The translations under genes were made by a program, and so were the position numbers. A stretch of 64,000 nt of DNA from Nomia melanderi (lineage: Eukaryota > Arthropoda > Insecta > Hymenoptera > Halictidae): contig NW_027475312.1 in the NCBI RefSeq assembly GCF_051020985.1, positions 18,231 through 82,230 on the forward strand, in the 5' to 3' direction. Positions 17,875-31,400 of the stretch are shown piece by piece (position 1 is the stretch's first letter; every line of letters starts with the position of its first letter). The notes beneath the pieces were generated by a model. The model did not search any database and had not been told where the DNA came from. It worked only from the letters and a program-made list of their open reading frames with translations.

Positions 17875-19307
17875 TTATATAAAACTATATAAAACTATAT
17901 AAATGTATTAAAACAAAATAAAGCTACATAAAACAATATCAATCACTATAAAACTATATAAAACTATATAAATGTATTAAAACAAAATAAAGCTACATAA
18001 AACAATATCAATCAATATAAAACTATATAAAACTATATAAAACTATATAAGACTATATAAAACTAATAAAACTATATAAAACTAAATAAGACTATATAAA
18101 ACTATATAAAACTATATAAAACTATATAAAACTATATAAAGCTATATAAAACTGTATAGATCTATTAAAAATATATTAAACTATTTAAAACGATATGAAA
18201 CTATATAAATCTATTAAAACTACATAAAACTACTTAAAACAATATTAATCTATATAAAGCTATATAAAACTATGTACAACTATATAAAACTAATAAAACT
18301 ATTTAACACTATATAAAACTATATAAAGCTATATAAAACTGTATAAATCTATTAAAAATATATTCAACTATTTAAAACGATATAAAACTATATAAATCTA
18401 TTAAAACTATATAAAACTACATAAAACAATATCAGTCTATATAAAACTATATAAAACTACATAACACAATAGCAGTCTATGTAAAACTATATAACACTAC
18501 ATAACAATATCAATCTATATAAAATTATATAAAACTATATACAACTATATGAAACTATATAAAAATATAAAAAACTAACAAAACTATATAAAACTGTATA
18601 AAACTATGTAAAACTATATAAATCTATATAAATCTATTAAAACTATATTAAAATATATAAAACTACATAAAACAATACGAATTTATATAATAGTATATAA
18701 AACTACATAAAACAATATCAATCCATAGAAAACTATATAAAACTATATAAAACTATATAAAACTAAATAAAACTATTTAAAACTATATGAAACTATAGAA
18801 AACTATATAGAACCACATAAAACTATATACAACTACACAATACTGTATTAAACTATGTTAAACGAAATAAAACTATGTAAACCTATATAAAACTATATAA
18901 AACTGTATAAAATAGTACACAACTGTATAAAACTATATAAAACTGATAAAAATATATAAAACTAATTAAAACTGTATAAAATAATACAAAACTGTATAAA
19001 ACTATATAAAATCAACAGAAGTATATAAAACTGTACAAAACTAATAGAACCATATGAAGCTGAATAAAACTGTATAAAACTATAAAAAACCATGTAAAAC
19101 TACACAATACTTCATAATAATACTTATAACTGCATAACACAATGTAAAAGGTGAAATACAATGAAAAAGAATACAAAACAATGTAAAACCGCCTAAAACT
19201 ACATAATGTTATAGAAACGTGTATAATACTACATAAAATTGTATAAAATTATATAGAACTGTAATATACTTTATAAAACTCTATAAAACTGTATAAAATT
19301 ATATAAT
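17875..19307. repeat. 10-bp AT-rich satellite, block right of the numt
   Basis: Diverged tandem copies of TATAAAACTA. A roughly 62-bp piece (ACTATATAAATG... with AATATCAATCA) is repeated at about 17881 and 17943. Divergence increases toward 19307, where it meets reversed 56-mers. No gene seen. Confidence 0.9.
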
Positions 19308-19466
19308 ACTCGCATCACACAGTTCCAGATCACTTCACGGCATTATGGATACTATCAACGAGTGTTCGCATAACACAGATCCAGATCGCCTCTTGGGCCT
19401 TACGGCTAATGTGAACGCGTACTAGCATAACCCAAATACAGCTCGCTTCTCGGCCTTCTGGTTATG
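19308..19466 (+). repeat. Border monomers of the 56-bp satellite, reversed
   Basis: About three diverged monomers whose U2-like sequence (for example TCGCTTCTCGGCCTTCTGG near 19443) reads on the + strand, opposite to the rest of the array. Orientation flips at about 19466, forming a hairpin-capable junction (GGTTATGC against GCCATAAGCC). Confidence 0.82.
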
Positions 19467-22400
19467 CTTTGCCATAAGCCCGAGAGGATATCTGCATTTG
19501 TGTTATGCGTGCTCACATTGATCTTAGTAATAAGGCCGAGCAGCAACCTGGATTTGGGTTATATGAGTACCCTTAGATCTTAGCCAAAAAGCCGATGAGT
19601 GATATGGATGTGTGTTATATGAGTACTCTTTGATCTTAACCATAAGACCGAGAAGCGATCAGGATTTGGGTTATGCAAGTACCCTTTGATCTTAGCCATA
19701 AGGTCGAGAAGCGATCAGGATGTGTGTTATACGAGTACACTTTGCTCTTAGCCAGAAGGCCGATAAGCGATCTGGATGTGTGTTATACAAGTACACTTTG
19801 CTCTTAGCCAGAAGGCCGAGAAGCGAACCGGATGTGTGTTATGCGGGTACACTTTGATCTTAGTCATAAGGCCGAGCAGCAATCTGGATTTGGGTTATAT
19901 GAGTACACTTAGATCTTAGCCAAAAAGCCGATGAGTGATATGGATGTGTGTTATATGAGTACTCTTTGATCTTAACCATAAGACCGAGAAGCGATCAGGA
20001 TTACACCTTGATCTTATCCAAAAGGCCGAGAAGCGATCCCGGATGTGTGTTGTGCGAGGACACTTTGATCTTAGCCATAAGGCCGATAAGCAATCTGGAT
20101 GTGTGTTATGAGAGTACAATTTGATCTTAGCCATAAGGCCGAGAAGCGATCTGGATTTGGGTTATGCGAGTACCCTTTGATCTTAGCCATAAGGTCGAGA
20201 AGCGATCAGGATGTGTGTTATACGAGTACACTTTGCTCTTAGCCAGAAGGCCGAGAAGCGATCTGGATGTGTGTTATACGAGTACACTTTGATCTTAGCC
20301 ATAAGGCCGAGACGCGATCTGGATGTGCGTTATGCAAGCACACTTTGATCTTAGCCACAAGGCCGATAAGCGACCTGGATTTGGGTTATGCGAGTACCAT
20401 TTGATGTTAGCCATAAGGTCGAGAAGCGATCTGGATGTGTGTTATACGAGTACCCTTTGATATTAGCCATAAGGTCGAGAAGCGATCAGGATGTGTGTTA
20501 TACGAGTACACTTTGCTCTTAGCCAGAAGGCCGAGAAGCGATCTGGATGTGTGTTATACGAGTACACTTTGCTCTTACCCAGAAGGCCGAGTAGCGATCT
20601 GGATGTGTGTTATACGAGTACACTTTGATCTTAGCCATAAGGCCGAGACGCGATCTGGATGTGTGTCATGCGAGTACACTTTGATCTTAGCCATAAGGCC
20701 GAGAAGCGATCTGGATGTGCGTTATGCGAGTACACTTTGATCTCATTAATAAGGCCGAGAAGTGCTCTGGATGTGTGTTATGCGAGTACACATTGATCTT
20801 AGCCATACGGACGAGCAGCGATCTGGATGTGTGTTATTCGAGTACACTTTGATCATATCCATAAGGCGGAAAGCGTTCTGGATGTGTGTTATGCGAGTAC
20901 ACTTTGTTCATAGCCATAAGGCCGGAAAGCGACCTGGATGTTTGTTATGCGAGTACACTTAGATCTTAGCCATAAGGCCGAAAGCGATCTGGATGTGTGT
21001 TATGCGAGTACACTTTGATGCTAGCCATAAGGCCGAGAAGCGATCGGGATGTGTGTCATGCGAGTATACTTTGATCTTAGCCATACGGACGAGAAGCGAT
21101 ATGGATTTGGGTTATACGGGTGCACTTTGATCCTAGCCATAGGACCGAGAAACGATCTGGATGTGTGTCATGCGAGTACACTTTGATCTTAGCCATAAGG
21201 CCAAGCAGCGATCTGAATTTGGGTTATTCGAGTACACTTTGATCTTAGCCATACGGACGAGCAGCGATCTGGATGTGTGTTATTCCAGTACACTTTGATC
21301 ATATCCATAAGGCCGAAAGCGATCTGGATGTGTGTTTTGCGAGTACACTTTGATGCTAGCTATAAGGATGAGAAGCGATCGGGATGTGTGTCATGCGAGT
21401 ACACATTGATCTTAGCCATACGGACGAGCAGCGATCTGGATGTGTGTTATTCGAGTACACTTTGATCATATCCATAAGGCCGAAAGCGATCTGGAATTGG
21501 GTTATGCGAGTACCCTTTGATGTTATCCAGAAGGCCGAGAAGCGATCTGGATGTGTGTTATACGAGTACACTTTGATCTCAGCCATAAGGACGAGAAGTG
21601 ATCTGGATTTGGGTTAGTCGATCACACTTTTATCTGAGGCATAAGGCCGTGAAGCGTTCTGGATGTGTGTTATGCGAGTATACTTCGATCCTAGACATAC
21701 GGCAGAGCAGCGATCTGGATTTGGGTTATTCGAGCAAACTGTGATCTCAGCCATAAGGACGAGAATTGATCTGGATTTGGGTTAGTCGATCACACTTTTA
21801 TCTTAGGCATAAGGCCGTGAAGCGTTCTGGATGTGTGTTATGCGAGTATACTTTGATCCTAGCCATACGGCAGAGCAGCGATCTTGATTTGGGTTATTCG
21901 AGCAAACTTTGATCTTAACCATAAGGCCGTGAAGTGATCTGTATGTGTGTTATGCGAGTACACTTTGATGCTAGCCATAAGGCCGAGAAGCGATCGGGAT
22001 GTGTGTCATGCGAGTATACTTTGATCTTAGCCATACGGACGAGAAGCGATATGGATTTGGGTTATACGGGTGCACTTTGATCCTAGCCATAGGACCGAGA
22101 AACGATCTGGATGTGTGTCATGCGAGTACACTTTGATCTTAGCCATAAGGCCAAGCAGCGATCTGAATTTGGGTTATTCGAGTACACTTTGATGTTAGCC
22201 AGAAGGCCGAGAAGCGATCTGGATTTGTGTTATGCGAGTACACTTTGATCTCATTAATAAGGCCGAGAAGTGCTCTGGATGTGTGTTATGCGAGTACACT
22301 TTGATCTGAGCCATACGGACGTGCAGCGATCTGGATGTGTGTTATTCGAGTACACTTTGATCATATCCATAACGTCGAAAGCGTTCTGGATGTGTGTTAT

Positions 22401-25400
22401 GCGAGTACACTTTGATGCTAGCCATAAGGCCGCAAAGCGATCGCGATGTGTGTCATGCGAGTACACTTTGATCTTAGCCATACGGACGAGCAGCGATCTG
22501 GATGTGTGTTATTCGAGTACACTTTGATCATATCCATAAGGCCGAAAGCGATCTGGATTTGGGTTATACGAGTACACTTTGATCTTAGCCATAAGGCCGA
22601 GAAGCGATCTGGATGTGCGTTATGCGAGTACACTTTGATCTCATCAATAAGGCCGAGAAGTGCTCTGGATGTGTGTTATGCGAGTACACATTGATCTTAG
22701 CCATACGGACGAGCAGCGATCTGGATGTGTGTTATTCGAGTACACTTTGATCATATCCATAAGGCGGAAAGCGTTCTGGATGTGTGTTATGCGAGTACAC
22801 ATTGATCTTAGCCATACGGACGAGCAGCGATCTGGATGTGTGTTATTCGAGTACACTTTGATCATATCCATAAGGCGGAAAGCGTTCTGGATGTGTGTTA
22901 TGCGAGTACACTTTGATGCTAGCCATAAGGCCGAGAAGCGATCGGGATGTGTGTCATGCGAGTACACTTTGATCTTAGCCATACGGACGAGCAGCGATCT
23001 GGATGTGTGTTATTCGACTACACTTTGATCATATCCATAAGGCCGGAAAGCGACCTGGATGTTTGTTATGCGAGTACACTTAGATCTTAGCCATAAGGCC
23101 GAGAAGCGATCTGGATGTGTGTTATGCGAGTACACTTTGATCTCAGCCATAATGCGGAGAAGTGTTCTGGACGTGTGTTATGCAAGTACACTTTGATCTT
23201 AGTCACACGGATGAGAAGCGATATGGATTTGGTTTATACGGGTGCACTTTGATCCTAGCCATAAGACCGAGAAGCGATCTGGATGTGTGTTATGCGAGTA
23301 CACTTTGTTCTTAGCCATAAGGCCGGAAAGCGACCTGGATGTTTGTTATGCGAGTACACTTAGATCCTAGCCATAAGACCGAGAAGCGATCTGGATGTGT
23401 GTTTTGCGAGTACACTTTGATGCTAGCCATAAGGATGAGAAGCGATCGGGATGTGTGTCATGCGAGTACACATTGATCTTAGCCATACGGACGAGCAGCG
23501 ATCTGGATGTGTGTTATTCGAGTACACTTTGATCATATCCATAAGGCCGAAAGCGATCTGGATTTGGGTTATGCGAGTACCCTTTGATGTTAGCCAGAAG
23601 GCCGAGAAGCGATCTGGATGTGTGTTATACGAGTACACTTTGATCTTAGCCATAAGGCCGAGAAGCGATCTGGATGTGCGTTATGCGAGTACACTTTGAT
23701 CTCATCAATAAGGCCGAGAAGAGCTCTGGATGTGTGTTATGCGAGTACACATGGATCTTAGCCATACGGACGAGCAGCGATCTGGATGTGTGTTATTCGA
23801 GTACACTTTGATCATATCCATAAGGCGGAAAGCGTTCTGGATGTGTGTTATGCGAGTACACTTTGATGCTAGCCATAAGGCCGAGAAGCGATCGGGATGT
23901 GTGGCATGCGAGTACACTTTGATCTTAGCCATACGGACGAGCAGCGATCTGGATGTGTGTTATTCGACTACACTTTGATCATATCCATAAGGCCGGAAAG
24001 CGACCTGGATGTTTGTTATGCGAGTACACTTAGATCTTAGCCATAAGGCCGAGAAGCGATCTGGATGTGTGTTATGCGAGTACACTTTGATCTCATCCAT
24101 AATGCGGAGAAGTGTTCTGGACGTGTGTTATGCAAGTACACTTTGATCTTAGTCACACGGATGAGAAGCGATATGGATTTGGTTTATACGGGTGCACTTT
24201 GGTCCTAGCCATAAGACCGAGAAGCGATCTGGATGTGTGTTATGCGAGTACACTTTGTTCTTAGCCATAAGGCCGGAAAGCGACCTGGATGTTTGTTATG
24301 CGAGTACACTTAGATCTCATCAATAAGGCCGAGAAGTGCTCTGGATGTGTGTTATGCGAGTACACATTGATCTTAGCCACACGGACGAGCAGCGATCTGG
24401 ATGTGTGTTATTCGAGTACACTTTGATCATATCCATAAGGCGGAAAGCGTTCTGGATGTGTGTTATGCGAGTACACTTTGTTCTTAGCCATAAGGCCGGA
24501 AAGCGACCTGGATGTTTGTTATGCGAGTACACTTAGATCTTAGCCATAAGGCCGAAAGCGATCTGGATGTGTGTTATGCGAGTACACTTTGATGCTAGCC
24601 ATAAGGCCGAGAAGCGATCGGGATGTGTGTCATGCGTGTATACTTTGATCTTAGCCATACGGACGAGAAGCGATATGGATTTCGGTTATACGGGTGCACT
24701 TTGATCCTAGCCATAGGACCGAGAAACGATCTGGATGTGTGTCATGCGAGTACACTTTGATCTTAGCCATAAGGCCGAAAGCGATCTGGAATTGGGTTAT
24801 GCGAGTACCCTTTGATGTTAGCCAGAAGGCCGAGAAGCGATCTGGATGTGTGTTATACGAGTACACTTTGATCTTAGCCATAAGGCCGAGAAGAGATCTG
24901 GATGTGTGTTATGCGAGTACACTTTGATCTCAGCCATAAGGACGAGAAGTGATCTGGATTTGGGTTAGTCGATCACACTTTTATCTGAGGCATAAGGCCG
25001 TGAAGCGTTCTGGATGTGTGTTATGCGAGTATACTTCGATCCTAGACATACGGCAGAGCAGCGATCTGGATTTGGGTTATTCGAGCAAACTGTGATCTCA
25101 GCCATAAGGACGAGAAGTGATCTGGATTTGGGTTAGTCGATCACACTTTTATCTTAGGCATAAGGCCGTGAAGCGTTCTGGATGTGTGTTATGCGAGTAT
25201 ACTTTGATCCTAGCCATACGGCAGAGCAGCGATCTGGATTTGGGTTATTCGAGCAAACTTTGATCTTAACCATAAGGCCGTGAAGCGATCTGTATGTGTG
25301 TTATGCGAGTGCAGTTTGATAGTAACCATAAGGCCGTGAAGCGATATGGATGTGTGTTATGGGAATACAATTTGAGCTTAGCCATAAGGGCGATAAGCGA

Positions 25401-28400
25401 CCTGGATTTGGGTATGCGTGTACACTTTGATCTTAGCCATACGGCTGAGAAGCTATCTGGATGTGTGTTATGCGAGTACACTTTGATCTCATCAATAAGG
25501 CCGAGAAGTTTTCTGGATGTGCGTTATGCGAGTACACTTTGATCTTAGCCATAAGGCCGGAAAGCGATCTGGATGTGTGTTATGCGAGTACACTTTGATC
25601 TTAGCCATAAGGCCGAGAAGCGATCTGGATGTGTGTTATGCGAGTACACTTTGATCTCAGCCATAAGAACGAGAAGTGATCTGGATTTGGGTTAGTCGAT
25701 CACACTTTTATCTTAGGCATAAGGCCGTGAAGCGTTCTGGATGTGTGTTATTCGAGTACACTTTGATCATATCCATAAGGCCGAAAGCGATCTGGATGTG
25801 TGTTATGCGAGTACACTTTGATGCTAGCCATAAGGCCGAGAAGCGATCGGGATGTGTGTCATGCGAGTACACTTTGATCTTAGCCATACGGACGAGCAGC
25901 GATCTGGATGTGTGTTATTCGACTACACTTTGATCATATCCATAAGGCCGGAAAGCGACCTGGATGTTTGTTATGCGAGTACACTTAGATCTTAGCCATA
26001 AGGCCGAGAAGCGATCTGGATGTGTGTTATGCGAGTACACTTTGATCTCATCCATAATGCGGAGAAGTGTTCTGGACGTGTGTTATGCAAGTACACTTTG
26101 ATCTTAGTCACACGGATGAGAAGCGATATGGATTTGGTTTATACGGGTGCACTTTGGTCCTTGCCATAAGACCGAGAAGCGATCTGGATGTGTGTTATGC
26201 GAGTACACTTTGTTCTTAGCCATAAGGCCGGAAAGCGACCTGGACGTTTGTTATGCTAGTACACTTAGATCTTAGCCATAAGGCCGAAAGCGATCTGGAT
26301 TTGGGTTATTCGAGTACACTTTGATTTTAGCCATAAGGCCAAGAAGCGATCTGGATGTGTGTTATGCGAGTACACTTTGATCATATCCATATGGCCGAAA
26401 GCGATCTGGATGTGTGTTATGCGAGTACACTTTGCTGCTAGCCATAAGGCCGAGAAGCGATCGGGATGTGTGTCATGCGAGTACACATTGATCTTAGCCA
26501 TCCGGACGAGCAGCGATCTGGATGTGTGTTATTCGAGTACACTTTGATCATATCCATAAGGCCGAAAGCGATCTGGATGTGTGTTATGCGAGTACACTTT
26601 GATCTCAGCCATAAGGATGAGAAGTGATCTGGATTTGGGTTAGTCGAGCAAACTTTGATCTTAACCATAAGGCCGTGAAGCGATCTGTATGTGTGTTATC
26701 CGAGTGCACTTTGATAGTAACCATAACGCCGTGAAGCGATATGGATGTGTGTTATGGGAATACAATTTGATCTTAGCCATAAGGGCGATAAGCGACCTGG
26801 ATTTGGGTATGCGAGTACACTTTGATCTTAGCCATACGGCTGAGAAGCTATCTGGATATGTGTTATGCGAGTACACTTTGATCTCATCAATAAGGCCGAG
26901 AAGTGTTCTGGATTTGCGTTATGCGAGTACACTTTGATCTCAGCCATACGGACGAGCAGCGACCTGGATGTGTGTTATTCGAGTACACTTTGATCATATC
27001 CATAAGGCCGAAAGCGATCTGGATGTGTGTTATGCGAGTACACTTTGATCTTAGCCATAAGGCCGAGAAGCGATCTGGATGTGTGTTATGCGAGTACACA
27101 TTGATCTCAGCCATAAGGACGAGAAGTGATCTGGATTTGGGTTAGTCGATCACACTTTTATCTTAGGCATAAGGCCGAGAAGTGTTCTGGATGTGCGTTA
27201 TGCGAGTACACTTTGATCTTAGCCATAAGGCCGGAAAGCGACCTGGATGATTGTTATGCGAGTACACTTAGATCCTAGCCATAAGACCGAGAAGCGATCT
27301 GGATGTGTGTTATGCGAGTACACTTTGATCTTAGCCATTAGGCCGAGCAGCGATCTGGATTTGGGTTATTCGAGTACACTTTGATTTTAGCCATAAGTCC
27401 GAGAAGCGATCTGGATGTGTGTTATGCGAGTACACTTTGATCTCATCAATAACGCCGAGAAGTGTTCTGGATGTGTGTTATGCGAGTACACTTTGATCTT
27501 AGCCATAGGGACGAGCAGCGATCTGGATGTGTGTTATTCGAGTACACTTTGATCATATCCATAAGGCCGAAAGCGATCTGGATGTGTGTTATGCGAATAC
27601 ACTTTGATGCTAGCCATAAGGCCGAGAAGCGATCAGGATGTGTGTCATGCGAGTACACATTGATCTTAGCCATACGGACGAGAAGCGATATGGATTTGGG
27701 TTATACGGGTGCACTTTGATTTTAGCCATAAGTCCGAGAAGCGATCTGGATGTGTGTTATGCCAGTACACTTTGATCTCATCAATAACGCCGAGAAGTGT
27801 TCTGGATGTGTGTTATGCGAGTACACTTTGATCTTAGCCATACGGACGAGCAGCGATCTGGATGTATGTTACTCGAGTACACTTTGATCATATCCATAAG
27901 GCCGAAAGCGATTCTATGTGTGTTATGCGAGTACACATTGATGCTAGCCATAATGCCGAGAAGCGATCGGGATGTGTGTCATGCGAGTACACATTGATTT
28001 TAGACATACGGACGAGCAGCGATCTGGATTTCGGTTAGTCGATCACACTTTTATCTTAGGCATAAGGCCGTGAAGCGTTCTGGATGTGTGCTATGCGAGT
28101 ATACTTTGATCCTAGCCATACGGCAGAGCAGCGATCTGGATTTGGGATATTCGAGCAAACTTTGATCTCAGCCATAAGGACGAGAAGTGATCTGGATTTG
28201 GGTTAGTCGATGACACTTTTATCTTAGGCATAAGGCCGTGAAGCGTTCTGGATGTGTGTTATGCGAGTATACTTTGATCCTAGCCATACGGCAGAGCAGC
28301 GATCTGGATTTGGGTTATTCGAGCAAACTTTGATCTTAACCATAAGGCCGTGAAGCGATCTGTATGTGTGTTATGCGAGTGCACTTTGATAGTAACCATA

Positions 28401-31400
28401 AGGCCGTGAAGCGATATGGATGTGTGTTATGCGAGTACACTTTGATCTCAGCCATAATGCCGAGAAGTGTTCTGGACGTGTGTTATGCGAGTACACTTTG
28501 ATCTTAGCCATACGGACGAGCAGCGATCTGGATGTGTGTTATTCGAGTACACTTTGATCATATCCATAAGGCCGAAAGCGATCTGGATGTGTGTTATGCG
28601 AGTACACTGTGATGCTATCCATAAGGCCGAGAAGCGATCGGGATGTGTGTCATGCGAGTACACATTGATCTTAGCCATCCGGACGAGCAGCGATCTGGAT
28701 GTGTGTTATGCGAGTACACTTTGATCTTAGCCATAAGGCCGAGCAGCGATCTGGATTTGGGTTATTCGAGTACACTTTGATTTTAGCCATAAGGCCGAGA
28801 AGCGATCTGGATGTGTGTTATGCGAGTACACTTTGATCTCATCAATAACGCCGAGAAGTGTTCTGGATGTGTGTTATGCGAGTACACTTTGATCTTAGCC
28901 ATACGGACGAGCAGCGATCTGGATGTATGTTATTCGAGTACACTTTGATCATATCCATAAGGCCGAAAGCGATTCTATGTGTGTTATGCGAGTACACTTT
29001 GATGCTAGCCATAAGGCCTTGAAGCGATCGGGATGTGTGTAATGCGAGTACACTTTGATCGTAGCCATGAGGCCGAGAAGCGATCTGGATGTGTGTTACG
29101 CGAGGACGCGTTGGTCGAAGCCTTGAGGCCGAGAAGCGATCTGAACTTGGTTTATTCGAGTACACTTTGATCTTAGCCATAAGGCCGAGTAGCTTTCGGG
29201 ATGTGTGTTATGCGAGTATACGTTCATCTCAGCCATAAGGCCGAGAAGCGACCTGGTTGTGTGTTATGTGAGTACACTTTAATCTTAGGCATAAGCCCGA
29301 GAAGTGATCTGGTTGTGTGTTATGCGGGTACACTTTGATCGTAGCCACAAGGCCGAGAACTGATCTGGATTTGGGTTATTCGCGTACCCTTTGATCTTAT
29401 CCATAGGGCCGAGTAGCGATCTGGAAGGATGTTATGCGAGTATACTTTGATCGTTGCTATAATGCCGAGAAACGACCTGGATCTGTATTATACGAGTGCA
29501 AATTGATCTTAGCCATAAGGGCAATAAGCCATCTGGATGTGTGTTATGCGTGTACACTTTGATTTCAGCCATAATGCCGAGAAGTGTTCTGGATGTGTGT
29601 TATGCGAGTACACTTTGATCTTAGCCATAAGGCCGAGAAGCGATATGGATTTGGGTTATACGGGTGCACTTTGATCCTAGCCATAAGACCGAGAAGTGCT
29701 CTGGATGTGTGTTATGCGAGTACACTTTGATCTTAGCCATAAGGCCGGAAAGCGACCTGGATGTGTGTTATGCGAGTACACATTGATCTCAGCCATAAGG
29801 ACGAGAAGTGATCTGGATTTGGGTTAGTCGATCACACTTTTATCTTAGGCATAAGGCCGAGAAGTGTTCTGGATGTGCGTTATGCGAGTACACTTTGATC
29901 TTAGCCATAAGGCCGGAAAGCGACCTGGATGATTGTTATGCGAGTACACTTAGATCCTAGCCATAAGACCGAGAAGCGATCTGGATGTGTGTTATGCGAG
30001 TACACTTTGATCTTAGCCATTAGGCCGAGCAGCGATCTGGATTTGGGTTATTCGAGTACACTTTGATTTTAGCCATAAGTCCGAGAAGCGATCTGGATGT
30101 GTGTTATGCGAGTACACTTTGATCTCATCAATAACGCCGAGAAGTGTTCTGGATGTGTGTTATGCGAGTACACTTTGATCTTAGCCATAGGGACGAGCAG
30201 CGATCTGGATGTGTGTTATTCGAGTACACTTTGATCATATCCATAAGGCCGAAAGCGATCTGGATGTGTGTTATGCGAATACACTTTGATGCTAGCCATA
30301 AGGCCGAGAAGCGATCAGGATGTGTGTCATGCGAGTACACATTGATCTTAGCCATACGGACGAGAAGCGATATGGATTTGGGTTATACGGGTGCACTTTG
30401 ATTTTAGCCATAAGTCCGAGAAGCGATCTGGATGTGTGTTATGCCAGTACACTTTGATCTCATCAATAACGCCGAGAAGTGTTCTGGATGTGTGTTATGC
30501 GAGTACACTTTGATCTTAGCCATACGGACGAGCAGCGATCTGGATGTATGTTACTCGAGTACACTTTGATCATATCCATAAGGCCGAAAGCGATTCTATG
30601 TGTGTTATGCGAGTACACTTTGATGCTAGCCATAATGCCGAGAAGCGATCGGGATGTGTGTCATGCGAGTACACATTGATTTTAGACATACGGACGAGCA
30701 GCGATCTGGATTTGGGTTAGTCGATCACACTTTTATCTTAGGCATAAGGCCGTGAAGCGTTGTGGATGTGTGCTATGCGAGTATACTTTGATCCTAGCCA
30801 TACGGCAGAGCAGCGATCTGGATTTGGGATATTCGAGCAAACTTTGATCTCAGCCATAAGGACGAGAAGTGATCTGGATTTGGGTTAGTCGATGACACTT
30901 TTATCTTAGGCATAAGGCCGTGAAGCGTTCTGGATGTGTGTTATGCGAGTATACTTTGATCTCAGCCATAATGCCGAGAAGTGTTCTGGACGTGTGTTAT
31001 GCGAGTACACTTTGATCTTAGCCATACGGACGAGCAGCGATCTGGATGTGTGTTATTCGAGTACACTTTGATCATATCCATAAGGCCGAAAGCGATCTGG
31101 ATGTGTGTTATGCGAGTACACTGTGATGCTATCCATAAGGCCGAGAAGCGATCGGGATGTGTGTCATGCGAGTACACATTGATCTTAGCCATCCGGACGA
31201 GCAGCGATCTGGATGTGTGTTATGCGAGTACACTTTGATCTTAGCCATAAGGCCGAGCAGCGATCTGGATTTGGGTTATTCGAGTACACTTTGATTTTAG
31301 CCATAAGGCCGAGAAGCGATCTGGATGTGTGTTATGCGAGTACACTTTGATCTCATCAATAACGCCGAGAAGTGTTCTGGATGTGTGTTATGCGAGTACA

